64,000 nt of DNA from Alteromonadaceae bacterium XY-R5 (GTDB taxonomy: Bacteria; Pseudomonadota; Gammaproteobacteria; Enterobacterales; Alteromonadaceae): assembly GCA_001660395.1 (NCBI GenBank), contig LXWE01000003.1:1-64000 (forward strand). Reading direction: 5' to 3'. Below are positions 28,209-38,132 of this stretch, one piece after another. Numbering within the stretch: the first letter of the stretch is position 1; each line of letters opens with the position of its first letter. The notes beneath the pieces are model-generated. The model was given only the letters and a program-made list of their open reading frames with translations. It searched no databases and was not told the origin of the DNA. The translations under genes were made by a program, and so were the position numbers.

Positions 28209-29126
28209 TCAGAATTTATAGGACAGTTTGTGCTCTATGCCGATGGCCAGATAATTAAAGTCGCTCTCATTCGACTCTTTATCTAACCTTGTATACCAGC
28301 CAAACACTTTGGTCATTTTCCCCAGAGAATAATCTACGCCCACACTAAGACTGTCATCGTCTTCCAGCGTTTGATACTGGCCTTTCCAGGTAAAATTGCC
28401 CTGTTTGTAACGATAGTTAATCAACCAACCCTGTTCACTGTCGGCATTTCCTTCACTGGCTTCCTGAGTTTGAAACATTGCCCCTACCACATGAGCACCA
28501 ATTTTCTGCTCCACTAAAAAGCGGGTTAAGTCATAACCTGCCACATCAAAGTCGTGGGCGACACCTGCATAAGTGTCTGCCGATTTAAACTGTCTGTCTC
28601 CATAAAACAGCCCAGCGGAGGTCGCAGAATCCCCCTCTTCTTCTTTTTCAGCCTGATAAGTAATACTGCCATGGATTTTATTCCAGGTAGGTGAGGTATA
28701 GGCCACAATATCGGATAAGCGATTTTCACCTTTCCAAAGCCCTTTGATATCACCTTCATAGTGATTAAACAGATCTTCACGTCCCAATTCCCATACTGGC
28801 GTAAAATCACGGCCGATAATGACTTGTCCAAAGCCGCCTTTTAATCCGACATATTGGGGGCGTTCAGTCAGATTTTGACTACCACTTTCCTGAGTGATAT
28901 CCACCTTCCATTCCAGTCTGTAAATGGCTTCAATATCATTTTCCAGCGCTAAATTCCCTTTCACACCAATCCAGGAATTATTGCTTTTTACTTCACTAAA
29001 ACTGCCGTTACCTTCATCGCTTTGCTGCGCATCCAGATTCATACGCGCATAAAATTCTGTATCAGCATAAGCAGTTGCGCTACCAGTAAGTAAAAAGGCA
29101 AAAAATAGTTTCGGCTTAAAGGCCAT
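28209..29126 (-). CDS. general porin (gram-negative type)
   Basis: Outer membrane beta-barrel of 305 residues with a signal peptide ending at AYA-DTE, alternating strands, and a C-terminal aromatic residue (KLSYKF) needed for BAM recognition. The stretch NSWIGVKGNLALENDIEAIY and the RDFTPVW eyelet-region sequence are typical of proteobacterial porins. Substrate specificity is not visible. It is divergent from the chemoreceptor gene. Confidence 0.85.
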   Translation of the reverse strand: MAFKPKLFFAFLLTGSATAYADTEFYARMNLDAQQSDEGNGSFSEVKSNNSWIGVKGNLALENDIEAIYRLEWKVDITQESGSQNLTERPQYVGLKGGFGQVIIGRDFTPVWELGREDLFNHYEGDIKGLWKGENRLSDIVAYTSPTWNKIHGSITYQAEKEEEGDSATSAGLFYGDRQFKSADTYAGVAHDFDVAGYDLTRFLVEQKIGAHVVGAMFQTQEASEGNADSEQGWLINYRYKQGNFTWKGQYQTLEDDDSLSVGVDYSLGKMTKVFGWYTRLDKESNESDFNYLAIGIEHKLSYKF

Positions 29127-29346
29127 GAATGGTTCCTCATTAAGTGTCTAATCAAACCACTCCCTAGAAACACATATCCCTCGCTATAAACCCTAGTCAA
29201 TATTCATACTTTCAGATAATTTTTTTATTATTTTTCTGAGGGATAATGCAAGGGTGACTTTATAGGACTATCTTTATTTTCACTGGACGAACTATTCGAT
29301 CAGGATGATCAACGGGCTTTTACCTTAGCAGTGATGAGTGGTCTCC

Positions 29347-30990
29347 ATGATTGATTTAAATAACCTCACTATCCGTAGTAAATTTTCCATTCCCCTTCTT
29401 TTTATTGGTGTATTGCTGCTTGCAGTAAGCACCTTGGGCATTCAACACGGTAACCGAATATCCGACGATTTAGAGCTGGTATCCGATACCTTCGTAGACG
29501 CTGTTAGCACCAGCTTAAATGCGGACCGAGATCTGTATCAGGCACTTACGGCCAGTCAGAACTATCTGATTAAGAAGAATCTGGGCTTTGATGGCCTCGA
29601 GGAAGAAAAAGACAATTTTGAAGAAAATGCGAAACAAGCGTTAGACCGCATGCAGCACGTACTAGACGTGATGCATGCTCATCCGACAATTGCCAATCTT
29701 ACCGTCAACTTCCGTCGTGACTACGACACCTGGTATAAGCTGGCTAAACAAGTATTTACTTTGGTAAATCAGGGCGATATTCGTAAAGCGACAGAATTCA
29801 ACGATTCTCAGGTGCTAACAGCGTTTGAAAATTTGCGTTCGTACTATGACAAAGTTGGCGAGGAAACCCTGAATATCTCCAACTTGCGCACTGAACAGGC
29901 AAAAATCAAAAACGCTGCGCAGCAAAATATCATGTTGACCGTTATCGCCATCGCTCTCATCGCCTGTGCCGTGTGTGTCATTTTTGGCCCTCGTTTAATT
30001 ACCCGACGCATTGAAGCTTTGGACGAAATGATCCTGTCAATCTGCGCTGGCGGCGGTGATTTGACCACGCGTTTGGACAACAGTGGCAAAGATGAACTGG
30101 CCAAATTAGCCTCCACTTTTAATGTGTTGATGGAGAAGCTGCAAAGTCTGATCAAAATGATCAAAGACGATGCTCAGTCGCTAACTGAAGCCGTTGAACA
30201 TCTGAATCATTCTGCCCAGGAGAGCCAGTCTGTGTCGCAACAGCAGCACGCCAACCTGGAGCAGGTTGCCACGGCAATTAATCAGCTCAGCCATGCAGTT
30301 CACGAAGTAGCAGGTAATGCCCAAAACGCCACCGAACAAACTCGAGAAGCGAAAGAGCAGACAGAAAAAGCCGGTGATGTCATCGGCAATTCAGTGTCTC
30401 GTATCAAGGTACTTGCCGATTCAGTTTCATCTGCCAATCAGGTTATAGGCAAACTGGCCAGTGAATCACAAAATATCGTTAAGGTACTGGATGTGATCCG
30501 CGATATCGCTGATCAAACCAACTTATTGGCATTAAACGCCGCCATTGAAGCAGCGCGTGCCGGAGAGCAAGGCCGCGGTTTTGCCGTTGTTGCCGATGAA
30601 GTGCGGACGCTCGCCAGCCGCACACAACAATCTACCGAAGACATTCAGCGTATGGTTGCCGGCCTCGAAGATGGCGTAAATCAAGCTGTTCAGGCAATGA
30701 ACCATGGCCATGGCGAAGTTAAAACCGTGGTTGAGCTATCCGAGCAAATTCGCAGCGCGTTAGGTTTAGTTGAAGAGTCCGTGGTAAAAACCAACGATAT
30801 GATTTACCAGATCGCCACCGCCACGGAAGAGCAAAGTGCGGTAGTTGACGATATTAACAACAATGTCAGCGAGTTGAATTCACTGACCCAAACCGCTCTT
30901 TCGATTGTCTCCGACACCAAAGATGCATCTGTACATATCTCTAGTGTCGCGAAAGGTCTGGACGGCAATGTGAGCCGCTTTAGGGTGTAA
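29347..30990 (+). CDS. methyl-accepting chemotaxis protein
   Basis: Chemoreceptor of 547 residues. A short cytoplasmic N terminus leads to membrane helix 1 (about 13-31), a periplasmic helical sensor of about 160 residues (four-helix-bundle like), membrane helix 2 (about 195-214), a HAMP domain and the signalling hairpin tip with DIADQTNLLALNAAIEAARA and GRGFAVVADEVRTLA. It has no C-terminal CheR-binding pentapeptide. I use the ATG at 29347; a GTG at 29338 is possible. The ligand is unknown. Its 3' end overlaps by 11 bases the convergent gene for a periplasmic binding-type protein. Confidence 0.92.
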   Translation: MIDLNNLTIRSKFSIPLLFIGVLLLAVSTLGIQHGNRISDDLELVSDTFVDAVSTSLNADRDLYQALTASQNYLIKKNLGFDGLEEEKDNFEENAKQALDRMQHVLDVMHAHPTIANLTVNFRRDYDTWYKLAKQVFTLVNQGDIRKATEFNDSQVLTAFENLRSYYDKVGEETLNISNLRTEQAKIKNAAQQNIMLTVIAIALIACAVCVIFGPRLITRRIEALDEMILSICAGGGDLTTRLDNSGKDELAKLASTFNVLMEKLQSLIKMIKDDAQSLTEAVEHLNHSAQESQSVSQQQHANLEQVATAINQLSHAVHEVAGNAQNATEQTREAKEQTEKAGDVIGNSVSRIKVLADSVSSANQVIGKLASESQNIVKVLDVIRDIADQTNLLALNAAIEAARAGEQGRGFAVVADEVRTLASRTQQSTEDIQRMVAGLEDGVNQAVQAMNHGHGEVKTVVELSEQIRSALGLVEESVVKTNDMIYQIATATEEQSAVVDDINNNVSELNSLTQTALSIVSDTKDASVHISSVAKGLDGNVSRFRV

Positions 30991-32158
30991 CATCTTGCTG
31001 GCTGTACAAGGCTTCTAAATCTAATCCCACAATAAGCACCGCCGTCCCTTCGGCGGTGTCTATGGTCAAACTGACCTGAGTTTCAAACGTATTGGTCGAC
31101 TCATCAAAATAAATATCCGACACATACGCACCATCCGTGATGGCAGTAATCTTCTCTTCATCGCCCTGATAAAAATCACTGGTTGGCCGAGATAGTCCTA
31201 ACATAGCGCCCTCTTCGGTGGTCAGCATAATCTCGCGAATTTGTGGATAGGCTCGCTCGACATTCACCAGAGAACGTGACAACGGCAGATCTAACATGGA
31301 TTCAATTAAGCTGTAGCGACGATTACGAAGCTCATTGCGCCAAAGGCGGTCTAACTTTTCAAAATCAGGATCGGGTCCCTGCCGGCTGGCAATCAGGCGC
31401 GCTTCAATTTGGCTTCTGACGGTTTCTTTTGCCAGTGCATACCGACTAATATCCCGAGCAAAACGCAACGCGCCTGCACGCTCAGCCTGATTTAACCGGT
31501 ATACCTTAGGATCACACTGACTAATTTGACGATTAAAATTGTCGATAATATTCGGTTGCTTAGCGACTACCTCGGCGGATAGTGTCACTTGTTTTGCAAC
31601 AAAACGCACAAACCGTAAATGTACGTTTGTCATCAAATTACGCTCAGACAATAAAGGCATAACCTGAGCGTAATCGGCAAGTAGATAATCAATACGACCT
31701 GCCTGCAGCATTTCAACCAACTGCTCAAGGTTGTTGGCTTGCATTTTTGCCTGACGCTGATGTTGTTGTAACCAGAACTCTTCCGGGCTGCCACGAACAA
31801 CGCCGAGACGACTATCAGCAGCAATAAAATAATCGGTTTGATCTAACTGTATGCTGTACCACTTTTCCAGCAACACCGGATAAGTACTCACCCCTTCAAG
31901 TTTGTCTTCCGGGCTGGACAGCAACACACCGTCGACATTGCCTAATGCGAATTCATGCTTTGCTCTTGCCCAGGGAAAACTGACAATCTGAGGGGCTTCA
32001 TCAATGGCTGCAAATATGCAGTTGAACAACAATTTACTGTGTTCTAATTCAGGGTTGTTTTGTTCTGCCGCCAATACTAAAGGCGTTGCTGACAGATAAT
32101 GACTTACACATACTGACAGCAGGGTGACACATCCATATACACGCATTCTCGCTATCAC
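30980..32158 (-). CDS. periplasmic binding-protein-like / PDC-like sensor protein, exported
   Basis: A 392-residue exported protein (hydrophobic N terminus ending near YLSATPLVLAAEQ). Residues about 25-240 resemble family 3 solute-binding proteins (FPWARAKHEFALGNVDGVL, then LQAGRIDYLLADYAQV). A helical connector follows. The C terminus (about 290-385) resembles a PDC/Cache sensor domain (EEGAMLGLSRPTSDFYQGD, VSDIYFDESTNTFETQVSL). There is no second membrane segment or output domain. I infer a soluble periplasmic ligand sensor, possibly a partner of the chemoreceptor whose gene it overlaps tail to tail. No named homologue is recognised. Confidence 0.6.
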   Translation of the reverse strand: MIARMRVYGCVTLLSVCVSHYLSATPLVLAAEQNNPELEHSKLLFNCIFAAIDEAPQIVSFPWARAKHEFALGNVDGVLLSSPEDKLEGVSTYPVLLEKWYSIQLDQTDYFIAADSRLGVVRGSPEEFWLQQHQRQAKMQANNLEQLVEMLQAGRIDYLLADYAQVMPLLSERNLMTNVHLRFVRFVAKQVTLSAEVVAKQPNIIDNFNRQISQCDPKVYRLNQAERAGALRFARDISRYALAKETVRSQIEARLIASRQGPDPDFEKLDRLWRNELRNRRYSLIESMLDLPLSRSLVNVERAYPQIREIMLTTEEGAMLGLSRPTSDFYQGDEEKITAITDGAYVSDIYFDESTNTFETQVSLTIDTAEGTAVLIVGLDLEALYSQQDVTP

Positions 32159-32250
32159 AGAATCCTCTCAACCATAGGTTAAGGCCTTAAAAAGACTGCT
32201 CTAACAAAGTGTAGTTGATGATTGGCTGAGTTATGCCAGCGACAGCAGAC

Positions 32251-32278
32251 AAAAAAGGCGCTCATTGAGCGCCTTTTT
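32251..32278 (-). terminator. terminator after glyA
   Basis: Near-perfect palindrome AAAAAGGCGCTC-ATT-GAGCGCCTTTTT just beyond the glyA stop; it can act in both directions. Confidence 0.85.
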
Positions 32279-32299
32279 CAGTGTCACTTAAGCGTTAGC

Positions 32300-33556
32300 T
32301 TATGCGTATACCGGGAATTTCTCGCACAGTGCAACAACTTCACCTTTAACACGCTCGATCACGCTGGCATCACCCATGTTATCCAGAATGTCACAGATCC
32401 AGCTTGCAACCTGTTTGGCTTCTGTCTCACCAAATCCACGACGGGTAATTGCTGGAGTACCGATACGCAGACCGCTTGTTACAAACGGAGAACGAGGATC
32501 ATTGGGTACAGAATTTTTGTTTACAGTGATGTTGGCACTGCCCAACGCTGCATCAGCGTCTTTACCAGTAATATCTTTGGCAATCAGGTCCAGCAGGAAC
32601 AAATGGTTTTCTGTTCCGCCAGAAACCACGTTAAAGCCGCGCTCCAGGAATACACTGACCATTGCTTTCGCATTGGTCACAACCTGTTGCTGATAGGCTT
32701 TAAACTCTGGCTGTAACGCTTCTTTGAACGCAACAGCTTTAGCAGCAACCACGTGACACAAAGGCCCCCCCTGGTTTCCAGGGAAAACAGAGCTGTTCAG
32801 CTTTTTATAGATATCTTCGTCACCACAGGCTGACAGGATCAGACCACCGCGCGGACCAGCCAGGGTTTTGTGCGTTGTTGTAGTAACAACATGTGCGTGA
32901 GGCAGAGGGTTAGGATAAACACCGGCAGCAATCAAACCAGCCACGTGTGCCATATCAACCATCAGATAAGCACCTACTTTGTCCGCGATTTCACGGAAAC
33001 GCGCCCAATCTACAACACCTGAGTATGCAGAGAAACCAGCAATTACCATCTTGGGCTTATGCTCAAGGGCCAGTGCTTCAACCTGATCATAGTCAATCAG
33101 GCCCGTTTCTTCGTTCAGACCGTACTGTACCGCATTGTAAGTTTTGCCTGAAAAGCTCACGTGAGCACCGTGCGTCAGGTGACCACCGTGTGCCAGGCTC
33201 ATACCCAAGACTGTGTCACCAGCATTTAGCAGCGCCATAAATACCGCTGAGTTGGCTTGTGAACCCGAGTGAGGCTGTACGTTAGCATAGTCTGCACCAA
33301 ACAACTGTTTAGCACGCTCAATCGCCAAATCTTCAGCGATATCAACAAACTCACAACCACCATAGTAACGCTTATGAGGGTACCCTTCTGCGTACTTATT
33401 CGTTAACTGAGAACCTTGCGCTTCCAGCACGCGCGGGCTGCAGTAGTTCTCAGAAGCGATCAATTCAATGTGATGCTCCTGACGCTGCGTTTCCTTGGCA
33501 ATGGCATCAGCTAATTCAGGATCAAAGTCCGCAATGTTCATGTCACGTGATAACAT
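32300..33556 (-). CDS. glyA: serine hydroxymethyltransferase
   Basis: Pyridoxal-phosphate enzyme that converts serine and tetrahydrofolate to glycine and methylene-tetrahydrofolate. The 418 residues include the Schiff-base Lys in [14 protein letters not shown] and the folate/PLP-binding [19 protein letters not shown]. The motif usually read as [11 protein letters not shown] is [11 protein letters not shown] here, a small deviation. GAGGAG lies 5 bases before the ATG. In many relatives glyA adjoins nrdR; here four kilobases of other genes lie between them. Confidence 0.95.
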   Translation of the reverse strand: MLSRDMNIADFDPELADAIAKETQRQEHHIELIASENYCSPRVLEAQGSQLTNKYAEGYPHKRYYGGCEFVDIAEDLAIERAKQLFGADYANVQPHSGSQANSAVFMALLNAGDTVLGMSLAHGGHLTHGAHVSFSGKTYNAVQYGLNEETGLIDYDQVEALALEHKPKMVIAGFSAYSGVVDWARFREIADKVGAYLMVDMAHVAGLIAAGVYPNPLPHAHVVTTTTHKTLAGPRGGLILSACGDEDIYKKLNSSVFPGNQGGPLCHVVAAKAVAFKEALQPEFKAYQQQVVTNAKAMVSVFLERGFNVVSGGTENHLFLLDLIAKDITGKDADAALGSANITVNKNSVPNDPRSPFVTSGLRIGTPAITRRGFGETEAKQVASWICDILDNMGDASVIERVKGEVVALCEKFPVYA

Positions 33557-33711
33557 TATTTCTCCTCACGACCGGCGTAGAACGCCCAAATATGGGTTGG
33601 TACAGTTTGGGTGAGCCGGTATTTTAGTCATTTTAATGCTGATGTATAGAGCAATACACGAATTGGTTTATAACCACTAATTGTAGATTATTTACCGTTG
33701 TGCTCAGGCCG

Positions 33712-33738
33712 AAACACTTACCAATTTAGTGTTTTTAC
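33712..33738 (-). terminator. weak hairpin after the Amt-GGDEF-EAL gene
   Basis: Stem AAACACT / AGTGTTT with a 9-base loop in the gap before glyA. The T run is short on the minus strand, so termination is only possible. Confidence 0.3.
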
Positions 33739-33789
33739 GTTTGGTAAACAGACAAAGTCATATGCGACATAGGATAGAAGGATACTCAC

Positions 33790-36700
33790 CTAACTGATTG
33801 ATGCAGAACCTTCGACTAAAAAGTGCGTATCGACGGACGCTTGCTGTTCATTCGATAGCAACAATAATTTTACCAATTCCGGATCCGCCGGCTTATAAAA
33901 GTAGTATCCCTGATAAACATGACAGCCCAGCGCTTCCAAAACCTGCTTCTGAGCCTGGGTTTCAACCCCTTCAGCCACCGTCGATAATTCTAAATTATTG
34001 GCAAGGTTAATAATCGTGGCGCAGATTTGCGCATCTTCTTCGGTAATATCACATTCTTTTACAAACGACTGGTCGATTTTCAAAATATCCAACGGCAAGC
34101 GTTTCAGGTAGTTTAGCGACGAATAGCCCGTACCAAAGTCATCTACTGCAATATTAATCTGCATCGCTTTTAGTTCTGCCATCACTTCAATGCAACGCTC
34201 AATATCCTGTAACAATACGCCTTCCGTAATTTCGATTTCGAGCAAATGTCCGTCAATTCGATATTTACACAACTGAGCCTGTACAAATGGCACCAGCTCG
34301 TCTGAAACTAAATGCTTGCCAGAAATGTTCACCGATACCGGCACCAACTCCACGCCATCATCACGCCAGCTTGCCAGTTGACGCAGCGTCTCGCTAATCA
34401 CCTTTTCACCCAGTTTGATAATCAGGTTTGATTCTTCTGCCAGCGGGATGAACTCGGCGGGAGAAATAGCACCTTCAAGGGGATGACTCCAACGCAACAG
34501 CGCCTCAAGGCCAACAATATTGTCGGCATTGCCACGCACCTTGGGTTGATACATCAAATAAAACTGCTCCGTTTCCAGCCCATCGCGCATCGCCCGTTCA
34601 TAGTTAAAGCTTTTATTGGCTGCCTGAGCCATCTCCGGCACAAAGATTTGGAAGTTATCACGGCCATTTTCTTTTGCCCAATACATGGCAATATCAGCAT
34701 GCTGGATCAGCTTCTCAGCTGTCGCATCGCCGCCATGAGAAAGTGCCACGCCTATACTGGTCGGAATATTAAATTGCTTACCCTGAATATCGACACTGCT
34801 ACGCATCACTTCCAAAATGGCATTGGCGCGATCACTGACTAGTTCATTGGTTAAATGCCCTGACATCAGCACGATAAACTCGTCTCCCCCCCAGCGAGCA
34901 ATCACGTCTGTATCACGGCAGACTTTGGTTAATCGGCTGGCGACCTCACACAACAATTCATCCCCGGCTTTATGACCCAGGGTATCGTTGATTTTTTTAA
35001 ACTTATCCAGATCCAGAAACAGCAACGCCACTGATAACCCAAACTGCTCAACCTCGCCGATGGCATGGGTTAATTTATCCATCAAAAAAGTGCGGTTGTA
35101 TAAACTGGTCAGCGGGTCGCGATACGCCAGGAACTTGAGTCGTGACTGTAGCTTAATTTGACGGGTAACATCACGAATATGCAGAGTAAACTCTGTGCGT
35201 AAGCCTCCGTCCAGCGGCGTGGTCGTAATTGTAATCTCAGCCGGAAAGGTGTGGCCTGAGGTTCGTAACAAATGCAGGGAGTTTCGACGGTTAAGGAGCA
35301 AACCCTCAGAAGAGCTAAACATTTCCTGCAAACTAATTTTGGCCTGCTCTCTGTCCTGCTCACACAAAAACATATCAAAAAAGTTTTGACCAAACACCTG
35401 CTTTTTCAAACAGCCAAAGGTACGTTCTGCGGCTGGATTAAACTCCAGCACCTGACCATATTTATCGATAGACACTATGCAATCCATCGAAGAATCAAGG
35501 ATGGCACTTTTGCGTTTTTCGCTGGCCTGAAACTGATTAATTGCCTGATCACGCTGATCAATTTCCTGATTAACCCGGGCAATAACCTGATTGTACTTAC
35601 GTGCGATCTGCCCCACTTCTGTAAAAGGTTCTTCGGGCACTGGGAAATGAAAATTACCGTCTCGCTCCTGTCGCTGCATCGACGAGAGCAAATCAATCAG
35701 TTCTGTACTGGCTCTGTGTTCGCTTACGTTAAGACCGCGCTCTTCGTCCCGTACCGACACCCGTAATGGCACAATACGGTTTAAGGCTTTCATCAGTACA
35801 TAACTGACGATAAAGCTGTAGGCGCCAATCGCCGCTACACCGTAGGCCTGCACTTTAAGTTGATCTAAGCGACTCAGTCCCGTACCTATGGTGTCAAGGT
35901 TACCGAAAATAGCGACAGCCAGTGTGCCCCAAATCCCCGCAAATAAATGTGCAGGCACCACGGCAAGCACATCATCGATACCAATACTTTCTAAATACAG
36001 GCTACCGTAGTAAACCACCCCACCAGAGATAGCACCGATAAGCGCTGCCTGCGCCGGCGTCACTACATGGCAAGATGCGGTAATCCCAACGAGTCCGGCG
36101 ATAACACCATTAAGCATGTCGCCCACATCAAAAAAGCGCTGTCGTGAAAACTGCAGCGCCCCAGACACCAGCCCGCCAAAAATAGCTGAAAGGGCTGTAT
36201 TTAATAAAATCATCGGCACACTCTGATTTAGCATCAGGGTGCTGCCCCCGTTAAAACCAAACCAGCCTAACCAGATAAGCAGAGTTCCTAATGCTGATAA
36301 GGGCAGATTGCTTCCTGGCGGAAGGTGCGCACCTGATCGAAAACGCCCAAGCCTTGGCCCAATAATGATCACCGCCGCCAGTGCGACCCAACCGCCCACG
36401 GAATGCACCACGGTTGAACCGGCAAAATCCACAAAACCCAATTGCTGTAACCAGCCTTGCGACGACGAATAATATGCTGAAGCCCAGGCCCAATGTCCGG
36501 TCACAGGATAAATCAGTAAACTCAGAATAACCGTAATGCACAGATAACCACTGAAGGTCATACGCTCGGCGACCGCGCCAGATGCCAGAGTAGCGGCCGT
36601 ACCGCAAAACATCATTTGGAAGATAAAGAAGCAAATTTGATACGGGGTTTGATGCTCGCCGAAGAAGAAATCCGAACGTCCGACTACGCCCAGCCATCCC

Positions 36701-36888
36701 TCACCAAACATCAGGCCAAATCCAACCAGCCAGAAGATAGCGCCGGATACGAGCAGATCAGCAATATTCTTTGCAGCCACATTAATGCTGTTTTTACTGC
36801 GGGTGCGTCCACTCTCCAGGCACAAGAAACCTGCCTGCATCAAAAACACCAACACCGCCGACAGCAGCAACCACAAATTCTGCTCCAT
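33790..36888 (-). CDS. ammonium-channel domain fused to HAMP-like, PAS, GGDEF and EAL domains
   Basis: A 1032-residue membrane sensor. Residues 1-375 are an Amt/Rh channel with 10 to 11 helices. They keep the residues known from E. coli AmtB: GHWAWA aromatic site, DFAGSTVVH (Asp154, His162), GWFGFNGGS and PAHLFAG (His314, the second pore His). After a HAMP-like linker (about 400-445) come PAS (about 455-580), GGDEF (RWGGDEF, 666-671, with inhibitory I-site RDTD at 658-661) and EAL (GLEALLRW, DDFGTGYSS). Both catalytic motifs are intact. No glnK is adjacent, as expected for a sensor rather than a regulated transporter. It probably links ammonium to cyclic-di-GMP level; the net direction is unknown. 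Confidence 0.93.
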   Translation of the reverse strand: MEQNLWLLLSAVLVFLMQAGFLCLESGRTRSKNSINVAAKNIADLLVSGAIFWLVGFGLMFGEGWLGVVGRSDFFFGEHQTPYQICFFIFQMMFCGTAATLASGAVAERMTFSGYLCITVILSLLIYPVTGHWAWASAYYSSSQGWLQQLGFVDFAGSTVVHSVGGWVALAAVIIIGPRLGRFRSGAHLPPGSNLPLSALGTLLIWLGWFGFNGGSTLMLNQSVPMILLNTALSAIFGGLVSGALQFSRQRFFDVGDMLNGVIAGLVGITASCHVVTPAQAALIGAISGGVVYYGSLYLESIGIDDVLAVVPAHLFAGIWGTLAVAIFGNLDTIGTGLSRLDQLKVQAYGVAAIGAYSFIVSYVLMKALNRIVPLRVSVRDEERGLNVSEHRASTELIDLLSSMQRQERDGNFHFPVPEEPFTEVGQIARKYNQVIARVNQEIDQRDQAINQFQASEKRKSAILDSSMDCIVSIDKYGQVLEFNPAAERTFGCLKKQVFGQNFFDMFLCEQDREQAKISLQEMFSSSEGLLLNRRNSLHLLRTSGHTFPAEITITTTPLDGGLRTEFTLHIRDVTRQIKLQSRLKFLAYRDPLTSLYNRTFLMDKLTHAIGEVEQFGLSVALLFLDLDKFKKINDTLGHKAGDELLCEVASRLTKVCRDTDVIARWGGDEFIVLMSGHLTNELVSDRANAILEVMRSSVDIQGKQFNIPTSIGVALSHGGDATAEKLIQHADIAMYWAKENGRDNFQIFVPEMAQAANKSFNYERAMRDGLETEQFYLMYQPKVRGNADNIVGLEALLRWSHPLEGAISPAEFIPLAEESNLIIKLGEKVISETLRQLASWRDDGVELVPVSVNISGKHLVSDELVPFVQAQLCKYRIDGHLLEIEITEGVLLQDIERCIEVMAELKAMQINIAVDDFGTGYSSLNYLKRLPLDILKIDQSFVKECDITEEDAQICATIINLANNLELSTVAEGVETQAQKQVLEALGCHVYQGYYFYKPADPELVKLLLLSNEQQASVDTHFLVEGSASIS

Positions 36889-37127
36889 GAGACCTCTTCA
36901 TCTGTACCGCACCAAAACACACCATCCCGGCAAGCAGCCAGGCCGGACAGCGCGCCCAATTGGTGCAATCATGCAGGAAAACAACGGATAAACTTCACTA
37001 TGGTAAGCTATTCAATTGTTGGGCCAACAATGGCTAAATTTAGTACCGAAAACAAAGAATTAGTCTGATGACAGAAAGCTGGATGGGAAAATGTCCTGCA
37101 GTTTCCTGACAGGACATGGGTAGGGCG

Positions 37128-37145
37128 GGAGCGTCCCTGCTCCCT
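37128..37145. repeat. small GC-rich hairpin
   Basis: GGGAGC-GTCCCT-GCTCCC in the 275-base gap between the dioxygenase stop and the start of the Amt fusion. There is no T run; its role is unclear. Confidence 0.4.
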
Positions 37146-37163
37146 CACTCAACAACGGGTGGA

Positions 37164-38132
37164 TTATGCGCTGATTTGAATGGTTTTATACGCCAGCAAC
37201 GAACCATCACTGTTCTTGCTGTATTCAAATACAAACTCGTCATAATCGCTGCCAAATACCGTATCTTTACCGCTCGATAAAGTCGTATCCTGGATACCTC
37301 GGCTGGCATAATCTTCATGACTGGTACAGATTTCTTCTGTCAATGCATCCGGAAAACAGAACTGAGAAATCACACTACTCACGTTGTTCTTACTCACTTT
37401 AAAGTGAATATGAATCGTGCGGCTCGAGTACCAGCCTGGAAAACAGGTTTTAAAATCTACCCGGCCATTGCTGTCGGTAACCAAGTAGCCGCGGAACCAA
37501 GTCGATGCCAGCGCTGCGGTGTCGTTATCAGTACAAAAGCCTGACTGAAAATCGCTGCTATCGCTGCTGTCACTGGTATCACCTGAATAAATGCCGGCAT
37601 TGTCACAATGCCAGACTTCGACCTCATAACCCGACAGAGGATTACAATCTTCGTCGACCAGGCGCAGACACAATTGCATCGGTAAACCTTCGCGCTCAGC
37701 CGATATATCGCCGTCTGTGTCTTCCACGCTGAAATAGCAGGGCCCCTGCGTCAGCTTTTCGGTCAGTGCAACCACACAACTGGAACTGGTTTCAAACAGC
37801 GAGTCGTCAGGAAAATCTACCGTGATCGCGGCCGTACCGCCGGTCGCCCACTCCACGTCACTGCTGTCATCACTTGAACTATCATCATCTGACGAGCTGC
37901 TATCGCTGCTGTCTGCATCTGAAGATGTATCAGATGAATCCGTCGTGGTACCAGAATCCGTGGTATCGGTGGTGTCTGTATCCGTCGTCGTTTCATCGGT
38001 TGTCATGTCTGTGGTATCGCTACCAGAGCCGCAACCTACCAGGCTTATCACTGGCGACGCTACCAGCAAACCACCCATGGCGGTTACCAGTTTGCGACGA
38101 GTGAAATTCAACTGAAGATCTTTCTCGCTCAT
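37164..38132 (-). CDS. Tat-exported intradiol dioxygenase-like lipoprotein
   Basis: A 322-residue protein with a twin-arginine signal (TRRKLV, residues 11-16) and a possible lipobox LVGC (Cys34). A striking linker of about 55 residues follows, made almost only of Asp, Ser and Thr. The C-terminal domain has the intradiol ring-cleavage fold: EVEVWHCDNAGIYSGD with the first Tyr iron ligand, then PGWYSSRTIHIHFKV with the second Tyr and two His ligands. Cofactor loading in the cytoplasm before Tat export would fit an iron enzyme. The substrate, presumably a catechol-like aromatic, is unknown. It is divergent from ettA. Confidence 0.85.
   Translation of the reverse strand: MSEKDLQLNFTRRKLVTAMGGLLVASPVISLVGCGSGSDTTDMTTDETTTDTDTTDTTDSGTTTDSSDTSSDADSSDSSSSDDDSSSDDSSDVEWATGGTAAITVDFPDDSLFETSSSCVVALTEKLTQGPCYFSVEDTDGDISAEREGLPMQLCLRLVDEDCNPLSGYEVEVWHCDNAGIYSGDTSDSSDSSDFQSGFCTDNDTAALASTWFRGYLVTDSNGRVDFKTCFPGWYSSRTIHIHFKVSKNNVSSVISQFCFPDALTEEICTSHEDYASRGIQDTTLSSGKDTVFGSDYDEFVFEYSKNSDGSLLAYKTIQISA

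Noticed and set aside
33557-33640. Stem-like sequence upstream of glyA as a riboswitch
   Set aside because: The arms CCGGC / GCCGG pair, but no glycine, SAM or folate riboswitch core could be recognised.
37840-38030. Asp/Ser/Thr codon run as a tandem repeat or CRISPR-like array
   Set aside because: It is irregular, in frame, and encodes the linker of the exported dioxygenase.
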